64,000 nucleotides of DNA, from contig OX419756.1 in NCBI GenBank assembly GCA_948567375.1, forward strand, positions 53,546,552 through 53,610,551, written 5' to 3'. This document shows, piece by piece, positions 1 to 9,668 of this stretch (the stretch's first letter is position 1; each line of letters begins with the position of its first letter). Source of the DNA: Lunularia cruciata. Taxonomy: Eukaryota; Streptophyta; Marchantiopsida; Lunulariales; Lunulariaceae. Below the pieces are notes generated by a model. The model was given only the letters and a program-made list of their open reading frames with translations, made no database searches and was not told the DNA's origin. The position numbers and the translations under genes are program-made.

Positions 1-619
1 CAAAGCATCAATAAGTCTTTGATCCTCAACTCTACATCTAATCCATGCATTGCAAGACCCCTCACTACACTTTGATTACTCACTTTTTGGGCCATTGTGT
101 GCTTCCTCACTCTCCGCTTATGAAAGATCAAACCCGAGATTTTAACCCACTCCTCTTGCATATTTGTAGTTTGCATTCCTTAGGGTCAATTCTGAATAAG
201 AATAGGGTAGCATTTAAACATTGTAGTGCTTCCTCTCAATTTTATAGGCCTTCACTGATCAATCATTTTTAAGTGCTTCTATGTGTTACTCACCAATTTT
301 GTGAGTCTATTTCCTGTCACTTTCAAGAACACCTTGGTCTTCAAGTAGTTACTTTCTTCCCATGTACTTTCTTGACTGGTGAACCCAAAGAAGTTTGTTA
401 CAGGATCTTTGGATCAAGTTGCACTACCCAATACAAAGTCCTCTTCTTCATATTTCATTATGTCCAACCTGAGTCCTTTGGACTTTGACCCAAAGTAGAA
501 TTTGAGTTTATGCCAAACACATGATTTCTCATGTTTCTTCCCCGTTTAGCCCTCCTTTGGCTTTACCAACTCACTTCTACTTTAAAACTTGAAAAGAACA
601 AAAAATTTGGGTACTAACA
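1..619 (-). mobile_element. Family B LTR, partial (3' LTR of element B0)
   Basis: This is the first ~620 bp (U3 side) of a giant family B LTR, read on the minus strand and cut by the window edge. It matches the start of the B solo LTR at 22669 in inverted orientation. Around 195-250 it has the degraded TATA region and the LTR-ORF start region. The boundary at 619 is placed by comparison with B2, where the LTR edge GGGCACCACA is followed by the polypurine tract. It is strongly decayed. Confidence 0.7.
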
Positions 620-2911
620 TTTTTGAGCGTCCTGGTGAATATCAACTTCAGGTTCTTTATACAAGGCCTAGTCTGTGGTCCAATATTTTGTAGCTCTCCT
701 CCTATTCACTTGAGTGGCAAAGGGATTGCCCTTCAGGTCTACAAGTTGAATAGAGCTATTGTCATAGATGTGCATAGCGCGGTAGGGCCTCATCCACCTT
801 AGATGCTGCTTGCTTGGAAATATTTTTTTGCAATTATCATGTAACAACACCAAATCACCCTCTTGAACAACAATAGGCTTGATTTGCTTATTGTGCCTAC
901 CCTTCTGCTGTGCTTGTACCTCTTTTGTGCTTTGCATTGCATCATCTCTTTTCTCTTCAAATTACATTAGTTGATAGATCCAAAGATCTTGGCTTTCTTC
1001 TCCCAACAATAATTCTTCACATAGAATTTGATATGTCGGTACTTCAAATTCAATTGGTAGTATGGGATGCAATACATATGTCAGAAAGGTGGTAATCTTT
1101 TCAGTCATTTTATATGCCCACAAAGCTGCAGGTTACTTTGTGTCCCAGTTGTAGGCATAATTGATTGTCACCTTATTTAAAAAATTTCATAAGAATCCAT
1201 TGGCCTTCTTTGTTAGTCCATTCACTTTTGGATTATAAGGAGTCATCTTCCAATGCTTTTTCTGGAAGTACTTGGTTAATGCTTCCACCATGGAGTTCAA
1301 AAAATGGGTCTTCCAATCACTGACCAATTCCAGAGGACATCCATAATGCAAAATGATGTTTCAAAAGAAAAATTCTACAATTGTTTCCGCCTCATCTCTT
1401 CGAGTTGCCTTGGCTTCAACCATCTTGGTAGCATAACCAGTGCACACCAAGATGTATCAATTCCTTGTGAATTGGGTCATTGGTTGAATCCGATCCACAA
1501 AATTAATGCCCTATTTCTCAAATGGAGCCAATGGCAAAATCTGTCTTAAAGGTCATTGTGAAGTAGCCGTCGGCTTTCCTATTTGCTGGTAGGCATCACA
1601 ACTTTGTAGATAAGTGTGAGTTTCCTTATACATTGTAGGCCACCAATACCTTGATGAAAGAATCTTCTTTACAATATTCTTTAGGGCATAGTGTCCTCCC
1701 AATGCTTTGGAGTGTAAGGACTCAATTACTCCTCCAACTTTGTATGCCTCTAAGCATCTCCAAAGTACTTTGTCTTTACCCATCTTAAATAAAATGTTGT
1801 GTTTTAGCTGGTACAATCCCATCTTCTTGAGGAAGACTACTCTTTCCTCTGGGTCTTCTCCCTTAAGACAATGACAAGTATGTAGATAATGATATTCTAC
1901 CACATACCTCAAACTTTGCATTGCCATTTAGTGATATAGCTCTTCATTAGGAAACCGATCATTGACTTCCAATTCTTGGTCTTGATTTTCCAACCTAGAT
2001 AGGAAGTCCACATTTGAATGCAAAGATCCTTTCCTTGCTTGTACAGTGTATATGAACTCTTGTAACAACAAGATCCATCTTGCAATATGCCTAGACAAAT
2101 CCGCCTTCTTGACCAAATGTTGTAGAGCATAATGGTCCACATAGAAGACAAACTTGTATCCCAACAAATAATGGCAAAACTTCTTGCAGGCATACACCAT
2201 TCTGAGTGCTTCTCTTTCAATGGTCAAATAGTTCTTTTCTAAAATTAAAAACTGTCGGTTGGCACAATAAATTGGATAATCCTTCTTCTTCTCATCCTTT
2301 TGGCTTAAGATGACTTTGATTGCCATGGAAAAAGTGTCCAGATACACATGAAAAGGGGCATCCTAATTTGGGGCCCTCATAATTGGTGCTTCAACCAATT
2401 TATTCTTCAATTCTTGGAAAGCTTTTTCTTGGTCTGCTTCCCACAAGTAGTCTTTGGACTTCTTCAGAAGCTTTGTTAAGGGTGCAGCAAGCACCATGTA
2501 GTTTGATACAAAGTGTCTATAGTATTTGACATGTCCCAAGAAGGCCCTCAAATCCCAAATGTTTTTAGGAGATTCCAAAGTTGAGATGACTTTCACCTTC
2601 TTGACATTGACTTCAATACCTTGGCTTGACACCCGATGCTCTAGAAGAATTCCTTCCTTCATTGTGAAGAAGCATTTCTCTGGGTGTAATGAAAAACCGG
2701 CAAAATGATACCTTTCAAAAGTTTGGCAAAGGTAATCCAAATGAAATTCTCTTTGCCCAAACACACAAAAATCATCAATGAAGACTTCCACAAATTTGTG
2801 CAAAAAATCTTTAAAGATTGCATTCATCATCCGGTGGAAAGTAGCAGAAGCATTACACGGCCCAAAGTGCATTTGATTGTAAACAAAATTGCTCCAATAA
2901 AACCTTCATGA
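620..2911 (-). pseudogene. Family B pol remnant (RT, RNase H, integrase), element B0
   Basis: This is the decayed C-terminal half of a Ty3/gypsy polyprotein. In element order (descending coordinates) one sees RT with the FIDDFCVFG catalytic motif (~2730-2770), the RNase H connection and RNase H (LSQKDEKKKDY, TIEREALRMVYACKKF, VDHYALQHLV; ~1930-2600), the integrase zinc region with CDAYQQIGK (~1560-1620), a poorly preserved integrase core, and the integrase C-terminus with EGDLVLLHDNCKK and NPFATQVNRRR (668-937). Order and sequence match B2 at 57000-59400. Several stops and frameshifts separate the pieces. The copy is cut within RT at 2911, where it abuts a family A fragment. Gag and protease are absent, so it is defective. 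Confidence 0.8.
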
Positions 2912-3211
2912 AACTCATGAAAACCTTCTAAACCTCCAAAACCTTCATGAAACTCCTTGATGAATAAGATAGACTCTTCTTTACCCATTGCTCTTTGAAG
3001 TAGACCTTTTGCTCCTTGGTGAAAAAAAATATCCTCCACCATTGTGTAAGGTCTAAATCTTGCTGCAAGGGCCTTCCTCTCCCTAGCATGCATTCCTTTT
3101 GGATAGTTACCTCTTGTAACAAAGTCCACAATCTCCTTGTACTCCATTGGAATCTCATGAGTGACTAAGATTGTCATGAGCTCCTCATCCGGGAAGGAAT
3201 CATCCACTTGC
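2912..3211 (-). pseudogene. Family A integrase N-terminal fragment (left flank of the old A copy)
   Basis: The minus strand reads DDSFPDEELMTI, EIPMEYKEIVDFVTRGNY and KEESILFIKEFHEG, matching the pre-integrase region of A1 at about 13165-13430. At the 2911 side the reading frame stutters (EFHEGF appears twice) before running into family B RT. At the 3211 side the A sequence stops where element C begins and resumes at 17671, so C split this element. It is the left part of the copy described at 17671-20286. Confidence 0.8.
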
Positions 3212-3219
3212 TCATTTTT

Positions 3220-3322
3220 GTGCGTATATACATTGCTACACAACATACATTGTTGTCAACATCATACACTACAGAAGCACAACTCACACATAAGTCATAC
3301 ATAGACTCTAATGTGCCACAAT
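3220..3322 (-). repeat. ~100-bp direct repeat X, distal copy (see 3779-3880)
   Basis: Both copies run from GTGCRTATATACATTGCTAC to GTGCCACAAT on the plus strand, with few differences. They flank the ~440-bp LTR core of element C. This copy is at the outer edge of the element, next to the family A flank. Confidence 0.75.
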
Positions 3323-3766
3323 AATCAGATCGTTTACAACTTTTGAATCAACTCAATGCAGATTAGTACTTGATCTATTACTCTATAAACTGCCAACAAT
3401 TGGGCATTGAGTACAGTCATGCCACACCCACTCTAGCTAAGAGAATCCATGTGATGTTAGTCGGCCTCTATCCACCATAGCCAAGAACTCAAAGGCTCAA
3501 CATTAGAGAAGTGAGCTCTTTGGAGCTGCACTTCAAAAGTATACCCCTAGACTTGAGCTTGGTCTGAAACCCTAACGGTCCCGCTGATGGCACACCCAAC
3601 AGTGCCAATGGTCCAAAGTGAGAGTAGGCCCTACCGTGAAGTCAGTACCCCAAACATGAAGTCGGACTGTCAAAAACTAGTATATGGGAAACTGCTAAAA
3701 TACCTCTAACAACTATCACTACAACTCCAATGTCCAAGCAATCTAGATGAGACACTACAAATGACA
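3323..3766 (-). mobile_element. Family C LTR core (3' side)
   Basis: About 440 bp matching 17222-17670 and, less well, 31850-32280. The alignable part runs from AATCAGATCGTTTACAAC to CACTACAAATG on the plus strand. The two copies in this element differ by roughly one base in ten, so the insertion is old. The exact LTR boundary is unclear because repeat X lies on both sides of this copy but not of the other. Confidence 0.65.
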
Positions 3767-3778
3767 TAATAGCTATCG

Positions 3779-3880
3779 TGCATATATACATTGCTACACA
3801 ACATATATCATTGTCAACATCATATACTATAGAAGCACAGCTCACACATAAGTCATACATAGACTCTAAAGTGCCACAAT
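3779..3880 (-). repeat. Repeat X, proximal copy; probable true start of the C 3' LTR
   Basis: This is the second copy of the ~100-bp repeat also at 3220-3322. In element orientation it begins TGTGGCAC directly after a purine-rich stretch (CTAGGGAGGCAA, 3881-3892), the arrangement expected for a polypurine tract followed by an LTR start. That suggests the 3' LTR starts here and X is its first ~100 bp. Confidence 0.55.
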
Positions 3881-3892
3881 TGCCTCCCTAGC
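3881..3892 (-). promoter_or_regulatory. Candidate polypurine tract of element C
   Basis: On the minus strand the sequence is TAGGGAGGCAA, immediately before the TGTGGCAC start of repeat X. Position and base composition fit a plus-strand DNA priming site. 3893-4054 is 3' untranslated sequence of C with no recognisable feature. Confidence 0.45.
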
Positions 3893-4054
3893 TGGCGGTT
3901 AGGTCCTTCTAACTCCATATAGCCATCTATTCCAAGTATATGGTATATGGTATACCCTATGATGGGCAAAGATTAGAAGGCCAGGTGCTATGGAGCCCCA
4001 TTGTTAGTTGCTTGTCTGCAATCTATACCATATAAAGAATGAACTAGCTATAGG

Positions 4055-4318
4055 TCAAGTACATCTAGCACATAACCATTGTCCCTGAGGAACCACCATG
4101 AGGAGAGGAGTCATACATGCCATATGCCATCCTCTCAAACAACTATCACACACTAACATAGTAGCAACTCCACCAGAAGAGCCACATAACGTACACCTCA
4201 AGCCTGCACTTACAAGTACCAAGCTTGGGTCCAAAGTACCATCAATGTTTGGGAGGTGGTATGGTGCACAATTGCATACATGATCCTTCCAAACAACACC
4301 ATCATGTCCTTCTAACAC
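4055..4318 (-). pseudogene. PHD finger domain at the C-terminus of family C pol
   Basis: An 87-codon open stretch encodes a complete PHD-type zinc finger. Its ligands read C-x2-C-x11-C-x2-C-x4-H-x2-C-x14-C-x2-C (CTLC, CDSC, GWHMAC, CARC), the C4HC3 pattern of histone-tail readers, with the usual GWH before the histidine and VPQGQW before the last pair. Upstream it reads KDHVCNCAPYHLPNIDG, a linker that follows the integrase in this kind of polyprotein. The domain lies downstream of the integrase in element order, where chromoviruses carry a chromodomain. PHD fingers of host proteins often bind the histone H3 tail, so a targeting role is a reasonable inference. The piece is open by itself, but the region linking it to integrase (4319-4735) is broken by stops, so this copy is not functional. 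Confidence 0.8.
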
Positions 4319-4735
4319 AAAGACTCAAGATAGAAAAACCTCGTGTACTCTCAAGATAGTGCAGCCTATTGAAACATCAAGTGCTGTTGGTGCTGTCTGC
4401 TGTAGATATACATAGTCACATAGATGAAATCAACGGATCGAGGGTCTATAACTTCCTTCTCAAATGGTAGCATAACATAAGGTATCTTTATGCTAAGCAA
4501 TCACTAAGTTCTCAAATGCCATTGGCATCACTCTCCAAAAGATTTTTGCCCATTAAGAACATGCACTCATCTATACATCCAGATCATCCAAGTCCAAAAC
4601 TACCTCAACATCTTGACAAATGGCTGTAGGTAAATTTGGATCTTGTCCATAGAGTAGAAAGTAAGGAGAGAAGGATGCTAAAGAGGCTTGCCGGTTGAAC
4701 CAATAGCCCATGGCCAACCAAGGTAATTGGAGATC

Positions 4736-5689
4736 CTAATCTCCCAAGTGGCCTCTCTGCAAACCATACTTTTGTAATCCTCTCTTCATCATTTGAACCA
4801 CTCTCTCTGCTAAACCATCTGCCTTTGGGTGATCTGAGGATGTAGTACAATGATCAATCAAAGCCTTGTCACACAAAACCTGAAACTCTCCAAAGAACTC
4901 CGTACCTTGATTAGTCAAAACCTCAGCTGGTGCACCAAAATGACTGAGAACCCAATCCAAGAACAAGTTAGCCATCCCTTCACTAGACTTGTCAAGAAGT
5001 GCCACCAACTCAATCCACTTGGAGAAGTGCTCTACCATCACCAAAACATACCGATGATGTCTCATGGTCAATGATAAAGGTCTGGCAAAGTCCAAACTCC
5101 AATGGTAACCCAATCCTATGATAGGTAATAGGTGTAATTGTGGCGTAGGAGCATTGAATGATGCTCTAACTTGGTCACAAACCACACATTTGGCAACAAA
5201 TTGCTATACATTGGTCTACATACCGCGCCAACAATAATGACTCTAGAGTAAGCTATATGTACGCTTTAATCCAAAATGTCCTAGCTCTTCATGAGCATGA
5301 CAGATCAATGGTAGTCTCTAAGACGGAACTAGTACTACTTTCCCTCTACCATCCTCCCATACACGCAAAAGGTGTATGCCCTCCAATCTGAATTGTCTAG
5401 CCTGCTGAAGCACACACTCGCTCTCCTTGGCCCCAACTGTGCCACTTACAACACCAATGCAAAGATAGTCCATCATTAAGACATCATCATGAATGTCTTG
5501 CTGAACTGTACTACTATCTTTTCTCTTTGGATCTATGATCTCAAGAACTTCTCTTGTATGCTCCGAGAAAGATTTCACCAAAGCCTCAAAAAATATACAG
5601 AGAAAGGTAGATGCATTCCAACCTGGCACCATCTCCTCATCTGTCTCACTATGCCAATGTGCTTTGGTCTGATCTGCTGGCTGGGACAT
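4736..5689 (-). pseudogene. Family C integrase
   Basis: In descending coordinates this is an integrase N-terminal region (ELGHFGLKRTYSLL, then a CVVCDQ half-finger near 5185-5320) and a retroviral-type integrase core at 4736-5185. The core shows WSLDFARPL (first catalytic Asp), VLTNQGTEFFGEF (second position Asn instead of Asp, AAT for GAT) and DGLAERVVQMM (catalytic Glu). The D-to-N change removes a metal ligand, and stops separate the N-terminal part from the core. Integrase would insert the element cDNA into the genome; this copy cannot. Confidence 0.75.
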
Positions 5690-5760
5690 GGGTTTCTACT
5701 CAACCCATCTGCATCATGATTCATCACTCTAGGTCGGTGAACAATTGTGAAATCATACTT

Positions 5761-6135
5761 CTAAAAAACCAGAGCCCATTGTGCAAGCTTCCTTGAAAGC
5801 TTGTTGGACTCCATCAACCACTTTAGCGGCTGATGATCAATGATGAGAGTAAAGAGGTTACCAAATAAGTAACATAAAAAATGTACTATTGCCCAAACTA
5901 TTGCCAAGCACTCTCCCTCATATGAGCTATACATATAGACCTTCCCTGAAGGTCCCACCAAACAGAAAATCCCCCTTTGGTTATCCAATAATACAACACC
6001 AGGTGTGAACCGTGCTCTCTCAAAGGCCGGTCTAGCTGGCAACTCCTCCAATCTATTTATTGCTGGCTGCCATAAACCATTGGTCGCTGAACGGATCCCA
6101 TGCTCCTCAACCAAGTTAGCTCTACTATCAACCAC
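5761..6135 (-). pseudogene. Family C RNase H fragment
   Basis: An open stretch contains the RNase H C-terminal half: SSYEGECLAIVWAIVHFLCY (active-site Glu region), TLIIDHQPLKWLMESNKLS (Asp region) and LAQWALVF. The segment before it reads ERARFTPGVVLLDNQRGIFC. No RT palm motif is recognisable between this piece and the protease-side region at 6192, so about 500 codons of RT appear to have been deleted. Confidence 0.7.
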
Positions 6136-6191
6136 CTTTGCTCTATAGTAGGAACTGCATCATCCCTACTCTCACAAAGCATGTCAGCTAG

Positions 6192-6515
6192 CTAGAACAC
6201 TAGGGCTGGGTCAACCTCCAATGTAAACATGTCACTGGCTGAAAACAAAGGGCGCCGCACAATCAGCTGAGCCGCCCCCAACATCATGCGAGACTCAATT
6301 TGTGTATTAGTAGGTAGTTGACTAGCAAGTAGTCTATCATGCACTCTATCACCACCTACCACACTTGCACTGGGACGTATAGGAGCCATGGATGTAGTCT
6401 TCAATACCTCAAAGAGCATGAAAGACTTGGGAAGTCTGACTTGTCTCCCAACCTCTCCCTCTCTATAGGTCCAACTCCACTGATACCCCTCAAGGATTTG
6501 GAGCACAAATTGCAC
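6192..6515 (-). pseudogene. Family C protease/linker region (tentative)
   Basis: A 107-codon open stretch contains RRPLFSASDMFTLEVDPALVF. It is placed between gag zinc knuckles and RNase H, where protease and the linker to RT would lie. I see no clear DSG/DTG active site. The same segment in plus orientation, with the same order of neighbours, is found in the C remnants near 32700-32800 and 35800-35850. The assignment rests on position. Confidence 0.4.
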
Positions 6516-7420
6516 TCCTAGTCATTGCTGTAGATGCATCCACTTGTGTTGCTCCGCACATGAAGTCCAAAGCATCTCTAATACCAGCATATGAGCTGGA
6601 AGCCTCAGCACCCGAATCTGATCTCCTATGAGCAATGGCCATACTAGCTAATCTCTACTCCAATTGCTCAATCCAAGTAGCCATAGCTATATCATAAGTA
6701 AGGGAAAGTATTGCACCTCTACTAGGTGTAGATCCTCTACCACCACCTCTACCACCTTATCCACCATGAATTGAAGCTCCTCTACTACTTGCCATAGTAG
6801 CCCTACCACTCCGTAACTCTAGGTGTAGGTCAAAGCACCGGTCACTAGTGTGACCAAATTTGTGGCAATGCTCATACTACCTCTATGTTGGTTGTGATGC
6901 ACCAAAGATATAAGGTCCACTGCCTTGAGTACACTCTCTCCTATGGTGAGGTCCACCACAAGTCCAACAAGCAACACCACTACTTACTGGGACCCAAAAA
7001 TGAAGGTAAGGGTCTAACTATATTAGGCCCTCCACTTGCTCCATAGGACCTAGGCTGTCCATCCTCAAAAACCAAATGGACGTGGTGCACTCTGCTGCAC
7101 TCTAGAAGAAGTCACAACTATGGATGAGGTCTCCCTATCAAATCCAGATGTCACCACTTTCTCCTCCATCATGTTAAGCTCAATACGCTTAGCTAAACAA
7201 AAGACCATTGCCAAAGTAGGCAAAGTAGCCCGTAACAACATAGCATCATGAACTCTACGTTGCAACTCCTTGTTTAGTATCCCATCCCAAAACTAGACTG
7301 CATGGGCCTCGGTAACTCCTTGAGTGAAACTGATCAGCCACCTCATGCGAGTGTATGCCTTGCATAGCCTCTTTCCAGCCTTCCGCTAGAACTCCTATAA
7401 GCTCCTCAGCTTGTTAGTCC
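6516..7420 (-). pseudogene. Family C gag C-terminal part with zinc knuckles
   Basis: The minus strand contains two knuckle-like motifs: CWTCGGPHHRREC (near 6930-6990) and YEHCHKFGHTSDRC (near 6840-6880). In the second the first Cys of a C-x2-C-x4-H-x4-C knuckle has become Tyr. Both recur in plus orientation at about 35090-35230. A further gag segment is readable at 7065-7265. Stops break the frame. The A1 insertion at 7421 separates this part from the gag N-terminal part at 15223 onward. Confidence 0.65.
7417..7420. repeat. Target-site duplication of A1, left copy (GTCC)
   Basis: GTCC precedes the TG of the 5' LTR and is repeated at 15223-15226 after the CA of the 3' LTR. If the final A of the LTR is counted as target, the duplication is AGTCC (5 bp). 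The sequence alone cannot separate the two readings. Confidence 0.8.
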
Positions 7421-8099
7421 TGTAACACCCATTTGTGCATGTGTGTGGTATTGTGATATTTAGCTTGGTATTACAAGTACTTAAGAGATATTATTTATAT
7501 AGAGATAAAGGATGGTTCTATATTAGTCATGGTTAGCTAAAGTTAGTCATAGCTAAGATAGATGGGACCTTACTTTAGAGGAAGTAGAAAAGATGAGCAC
7601 CACTATTTTGGATTTTAGTGTGTTGACTTGGTATTATTCCTAGGTGTTTGGCTTTGGGGAAAGAGTTGAGAACTCTTGGGCCCGCAAGCCTTTTTGTTTT
7701 GGATTCTTCTTTAGTCCAAGGATAGCCCATGTGAAGGAATCCTTGCTTTAGTGGTTGGGTCAAGATAAGGGGAATATGCCCATGTGAATGGATATTCCTT
7801 TCTACTTTTTGACTTTACTTGACTTTTAGTCTAGTAACTTGAGTTACTACGGTAATTAGTAACTTTGGTACGTAACTATTTCACAAGTATATAAACAAGG
7901 AGTGAGGAGGTACTCATCATCCTTTCATTTGCAACTATCTCTCTTTCATTGAGTTCTCTAGTGAGCAATGTCTTGAGTCTTGGAGTGTTAGCCTTGGAGG
8001 AGTATGATGGAGTTGGGGTTCCTTGCCTTCTTAGTCCATGGTGCGCTACCATAATATCCATCAGAGGTTCATCCTGAGTGAGAGACAGGCCGGCTCACA
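7421..8099 (+). mobile_element. A1 5' LTR
   Basis: It runs from TGTAACACCC to GGCCGGCTCACA. Related LTRs in the window: 14544-15222, 29018-29709 and 36978-37663 (plus strand), 27898-28572 (minus strand), and a fragment at 47890-48152. It should contain the promoter and poly(A) signal of the element. Confidence 0.95.
7888..7895 (+). promoter_or_regulatory. TATA box of the A1 5' LTR
   Basis: TATATAAA inside ACAAGTATATAAACAAGG. It is conserved in the other A LTRs (15011-15018 in the 3' LTR; equivalent sites in the 29018 and 36978 copies). Transcription would be expected to start about 30 bp downstream, near CTCATCATCC, defining the U3/R boundary. Confidence 0.65.
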
Positions 8100-8103
8100 T
8101 TTT

Positions 8104-8120
8104 TGGTTCCGTTGCCGGGA
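8104..8120 (+). promoter_or_regulatory. A1 primer-binding site, tRNA-Asp type
   Basis: TGGTTCCGTTGCCGGGA starts 4 nt after the LTR. The complement of the plant tRNA-Asp 3' end, including CCA, is TGGCGCCGTTGCCGGGGA. Two internal mismatches (TT for CG) look like deamination or family drift. The copy at 29714-29730 reads TGGTTCCATTGCCGGGA. Athila/Tat-like elements also use this tRNA type. Confidence 0.65.
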
Positions 8121-8141
8121 CCTCTCTAGAAGGCAAGATAA

Positions 8142-9016
8142 TGTTCCGCGTCCAATTCTACATTAGGCAGAAGGAGGCTATGAGAGCTCACTTGGAGAGA
8201 ACATTAGGAGAGGAGAGGGCTGAACTTATGTTAGAGAACCAAGATCCATTTGTATACCCTGTAGTTCATTATGATGTCTTTGAGGTGATTTTGTACATCT
8301 TGTACACATGAGAGGAATTGGAGAGATTGTGTGAGGTGGATTGCAGATTTTGGGGATTAAGGTGATTTTGGGCAGAATCTCAAGTTTGAGATCTGGACTT
8401 GAGATTTCTACACATGATAGCTTGGGTTATCTTTCAGTTAGCACACTTGAAATTATTGAGAGAGCTTCTATGCGCACTGGGCTAGAATTTTTGAAAGTTG
8501 ATAGGGTAAAGTGCTCCCGCAACTGCATGCTCTCTGGAAAATTGTACAGAGTCTGCCATTTCTTCAATTTTTAGTGAATTGTCCTGAAAATTTCCAAGAA
8601 AATTCAGTGCATTGTATCCTACCTGGTGCCACAAAAATTAGAGAGAGATCATTTTTGCGCAGTGCGTTATGAGTTTTTGAAGTGAGGGGGGTGGTTTTCA
8701 GACCAAATCTGAAATATGGGTGCTGAATAGAAAGGTGTCTAGGCCAAATGGCTCGATGAAAAGATCTAAAATTTTGCAGGGAGGGACGCCCTAGAGTTGT
8801 GATCAAGTGTGGAAAATTTCAAAGGACTGTGACATATTCGTTGGGAGATTTGAGTGACATTGTGAGGAAGGGTCAATTCTGCAGAGTGGAGATCTCATTC
8901 ATGAGAAGTTTGAGATCAACAAAAAGCATGTTTGAGTGTTTAGATTCATCTTTGGGAACATGGAGGGTCATCAAGAGTGGAAATTGAGATTATGAAAGGT
9001 TCCCCAAGGGTTTGAG
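8142..9016 (+). pseudogene. 5' part of family A ORF0, frame-disrupted in A1
   Basis: Downstream of the primer site an open stretch starts MFRVQFYIRQKEAMRAHLER and runs to ~8311. In the A2 copy the same frame stays open longer (to ~37965), continuing past a T-run that is one base longer in A1. A further open piece at 8799-8987 aligns with the start of the longer frame at 27468-27130, which continues into the zinc-knuckle part. These comparisons suggest a once longer ORF before gag that now carries indels. No known domain is recognised in this half. Confidence 0.45.
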
Positions 9017-9433
9017 GTGATTGTAGGGGTGGATTTGAGGAAAAGAGAGTTTACAATAGAATTTGAAGAGAGTGTTGAGAGGATCCAAAAACCTACACCA
9101 CTTGGAGGAAAGAGTGAGTCTAAGTGCTTTCTATGTGGAGAGAAGGGACATAAGGCAAGTTCATGTCCATTAACCTTTGAGAGCAAGAGATTGAGGGAAA
9201 GGAGAGGCTTACTTGACTTGGGTTTGCATGTTGGACCTTCTTCACCAAGATTGGGAGGGAGAAGATCTAAGACCAAGGAGTTGTGTGAGGTTTGTGGAGT
9301 TGAAGGACTTCCAAAAGGACATGAGTGTAGTGGAGTAAAAGCACTTTTGGAAACTTTGGTGAAGGATCTTGGAGAGAGTCTTAGTACAGCTACAAAAATA
9401 CTACCACCTTCATCAGCTAGTTCTCAAGATTAG
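9017..9433 (+). CDS. Family A ORF0: small zinc-knuckle protein upstream of gag
   Basis: A 138-codon ORF between the leader and gag-pol. Residues 37-50 (CFLCGEKGHKASSC) form a canonical C-x2-C-x4-H-x4-C zinc knuckle. Residues 90-104 (CEVCGVEGLPKGHEC) give C-x2-C-x8-H-x-C, a possible second zinc site. The rest is basic and then Ser/Pro-rich. Zinc knuckles in this context bind single-stranded RNA or DNA, so a nucleocapsid-like or RNA chaperone role is a fair inference, but gag-pol of the same element already has its own knuckle. The ORF recurs in the A2 copy (38588-38956, knuckle damaged) and in the minus-strand copy (26913-27468). The first Met is uncertain because the frame may have begun further upstream in ancestral copies. 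It is not a standard gypsy component. Confidence 0.65.
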   Translation: MIVGVDLRKREFTIEFEESVERIQKPTPLGGKSESKCFLCGEKGHKASSCPLTFESKRLRERRGLLDLGLHVGPSSPRLGGRRSKTKELCEVCGVEGLPKGHECSGVKALLETLVKDLGESLSTATKILPPSSASSQD

Positions 9434-9605
9434 TGATGGAGATAATCTTTCAACTTATGGATAAACTATCCATGAGAGTTAGATTAATATGCACTCTAGG
9501 ATTTGATGTTGCTATAGAAATCTTGGAGCAACCTGAACCTTTTGTGTTCCATAGAGTGGATTATTCTCAGATGGTGTTAGTCATGTATATACTCTATTAG
9601 TAATA

Positions 9606-9668
9606 GAGTGAGAGAAAAGAAAAGAGAAAAAAAAAATTAAGAGAAAAGAAAGATAGTGAGGGGTTAAG
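9606..9668 (+). promoter_or_regulatory. Purine-rich leader before gag-pol
   Basis: Between ORF0 and gag-pol lies an almost pure purine tract (GAGAGAAAAGAAAAGAG, then A10, then AAGAGAAAAGAAAGATAG). It is kept in A2 (39127-39190) and in the minus-strand copy (26645-26705 as pyrimidines). It could aid translation of the second ORF or serve as an internal priming tract; both are inference. The stretch 9434-9605 shows nothing recognisable. Confidence 0.4.

Noticed and set aside
2827-3246. Minus-strand ORF of 139 codons at the B/A junction
   Set aside because: It is A integrase sequence running into B RT out of frame, and its N-terminus lies in element C. It is a junction artefact.
7575-8061. Antisense ORFs of 61-62 codons repeated in all family A LTRs
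   Set aside because: They recur only because the LTRs are copies of one another. They lie antisense to the promoter, have no domain, and contain length and start variations as expected for chance frames.
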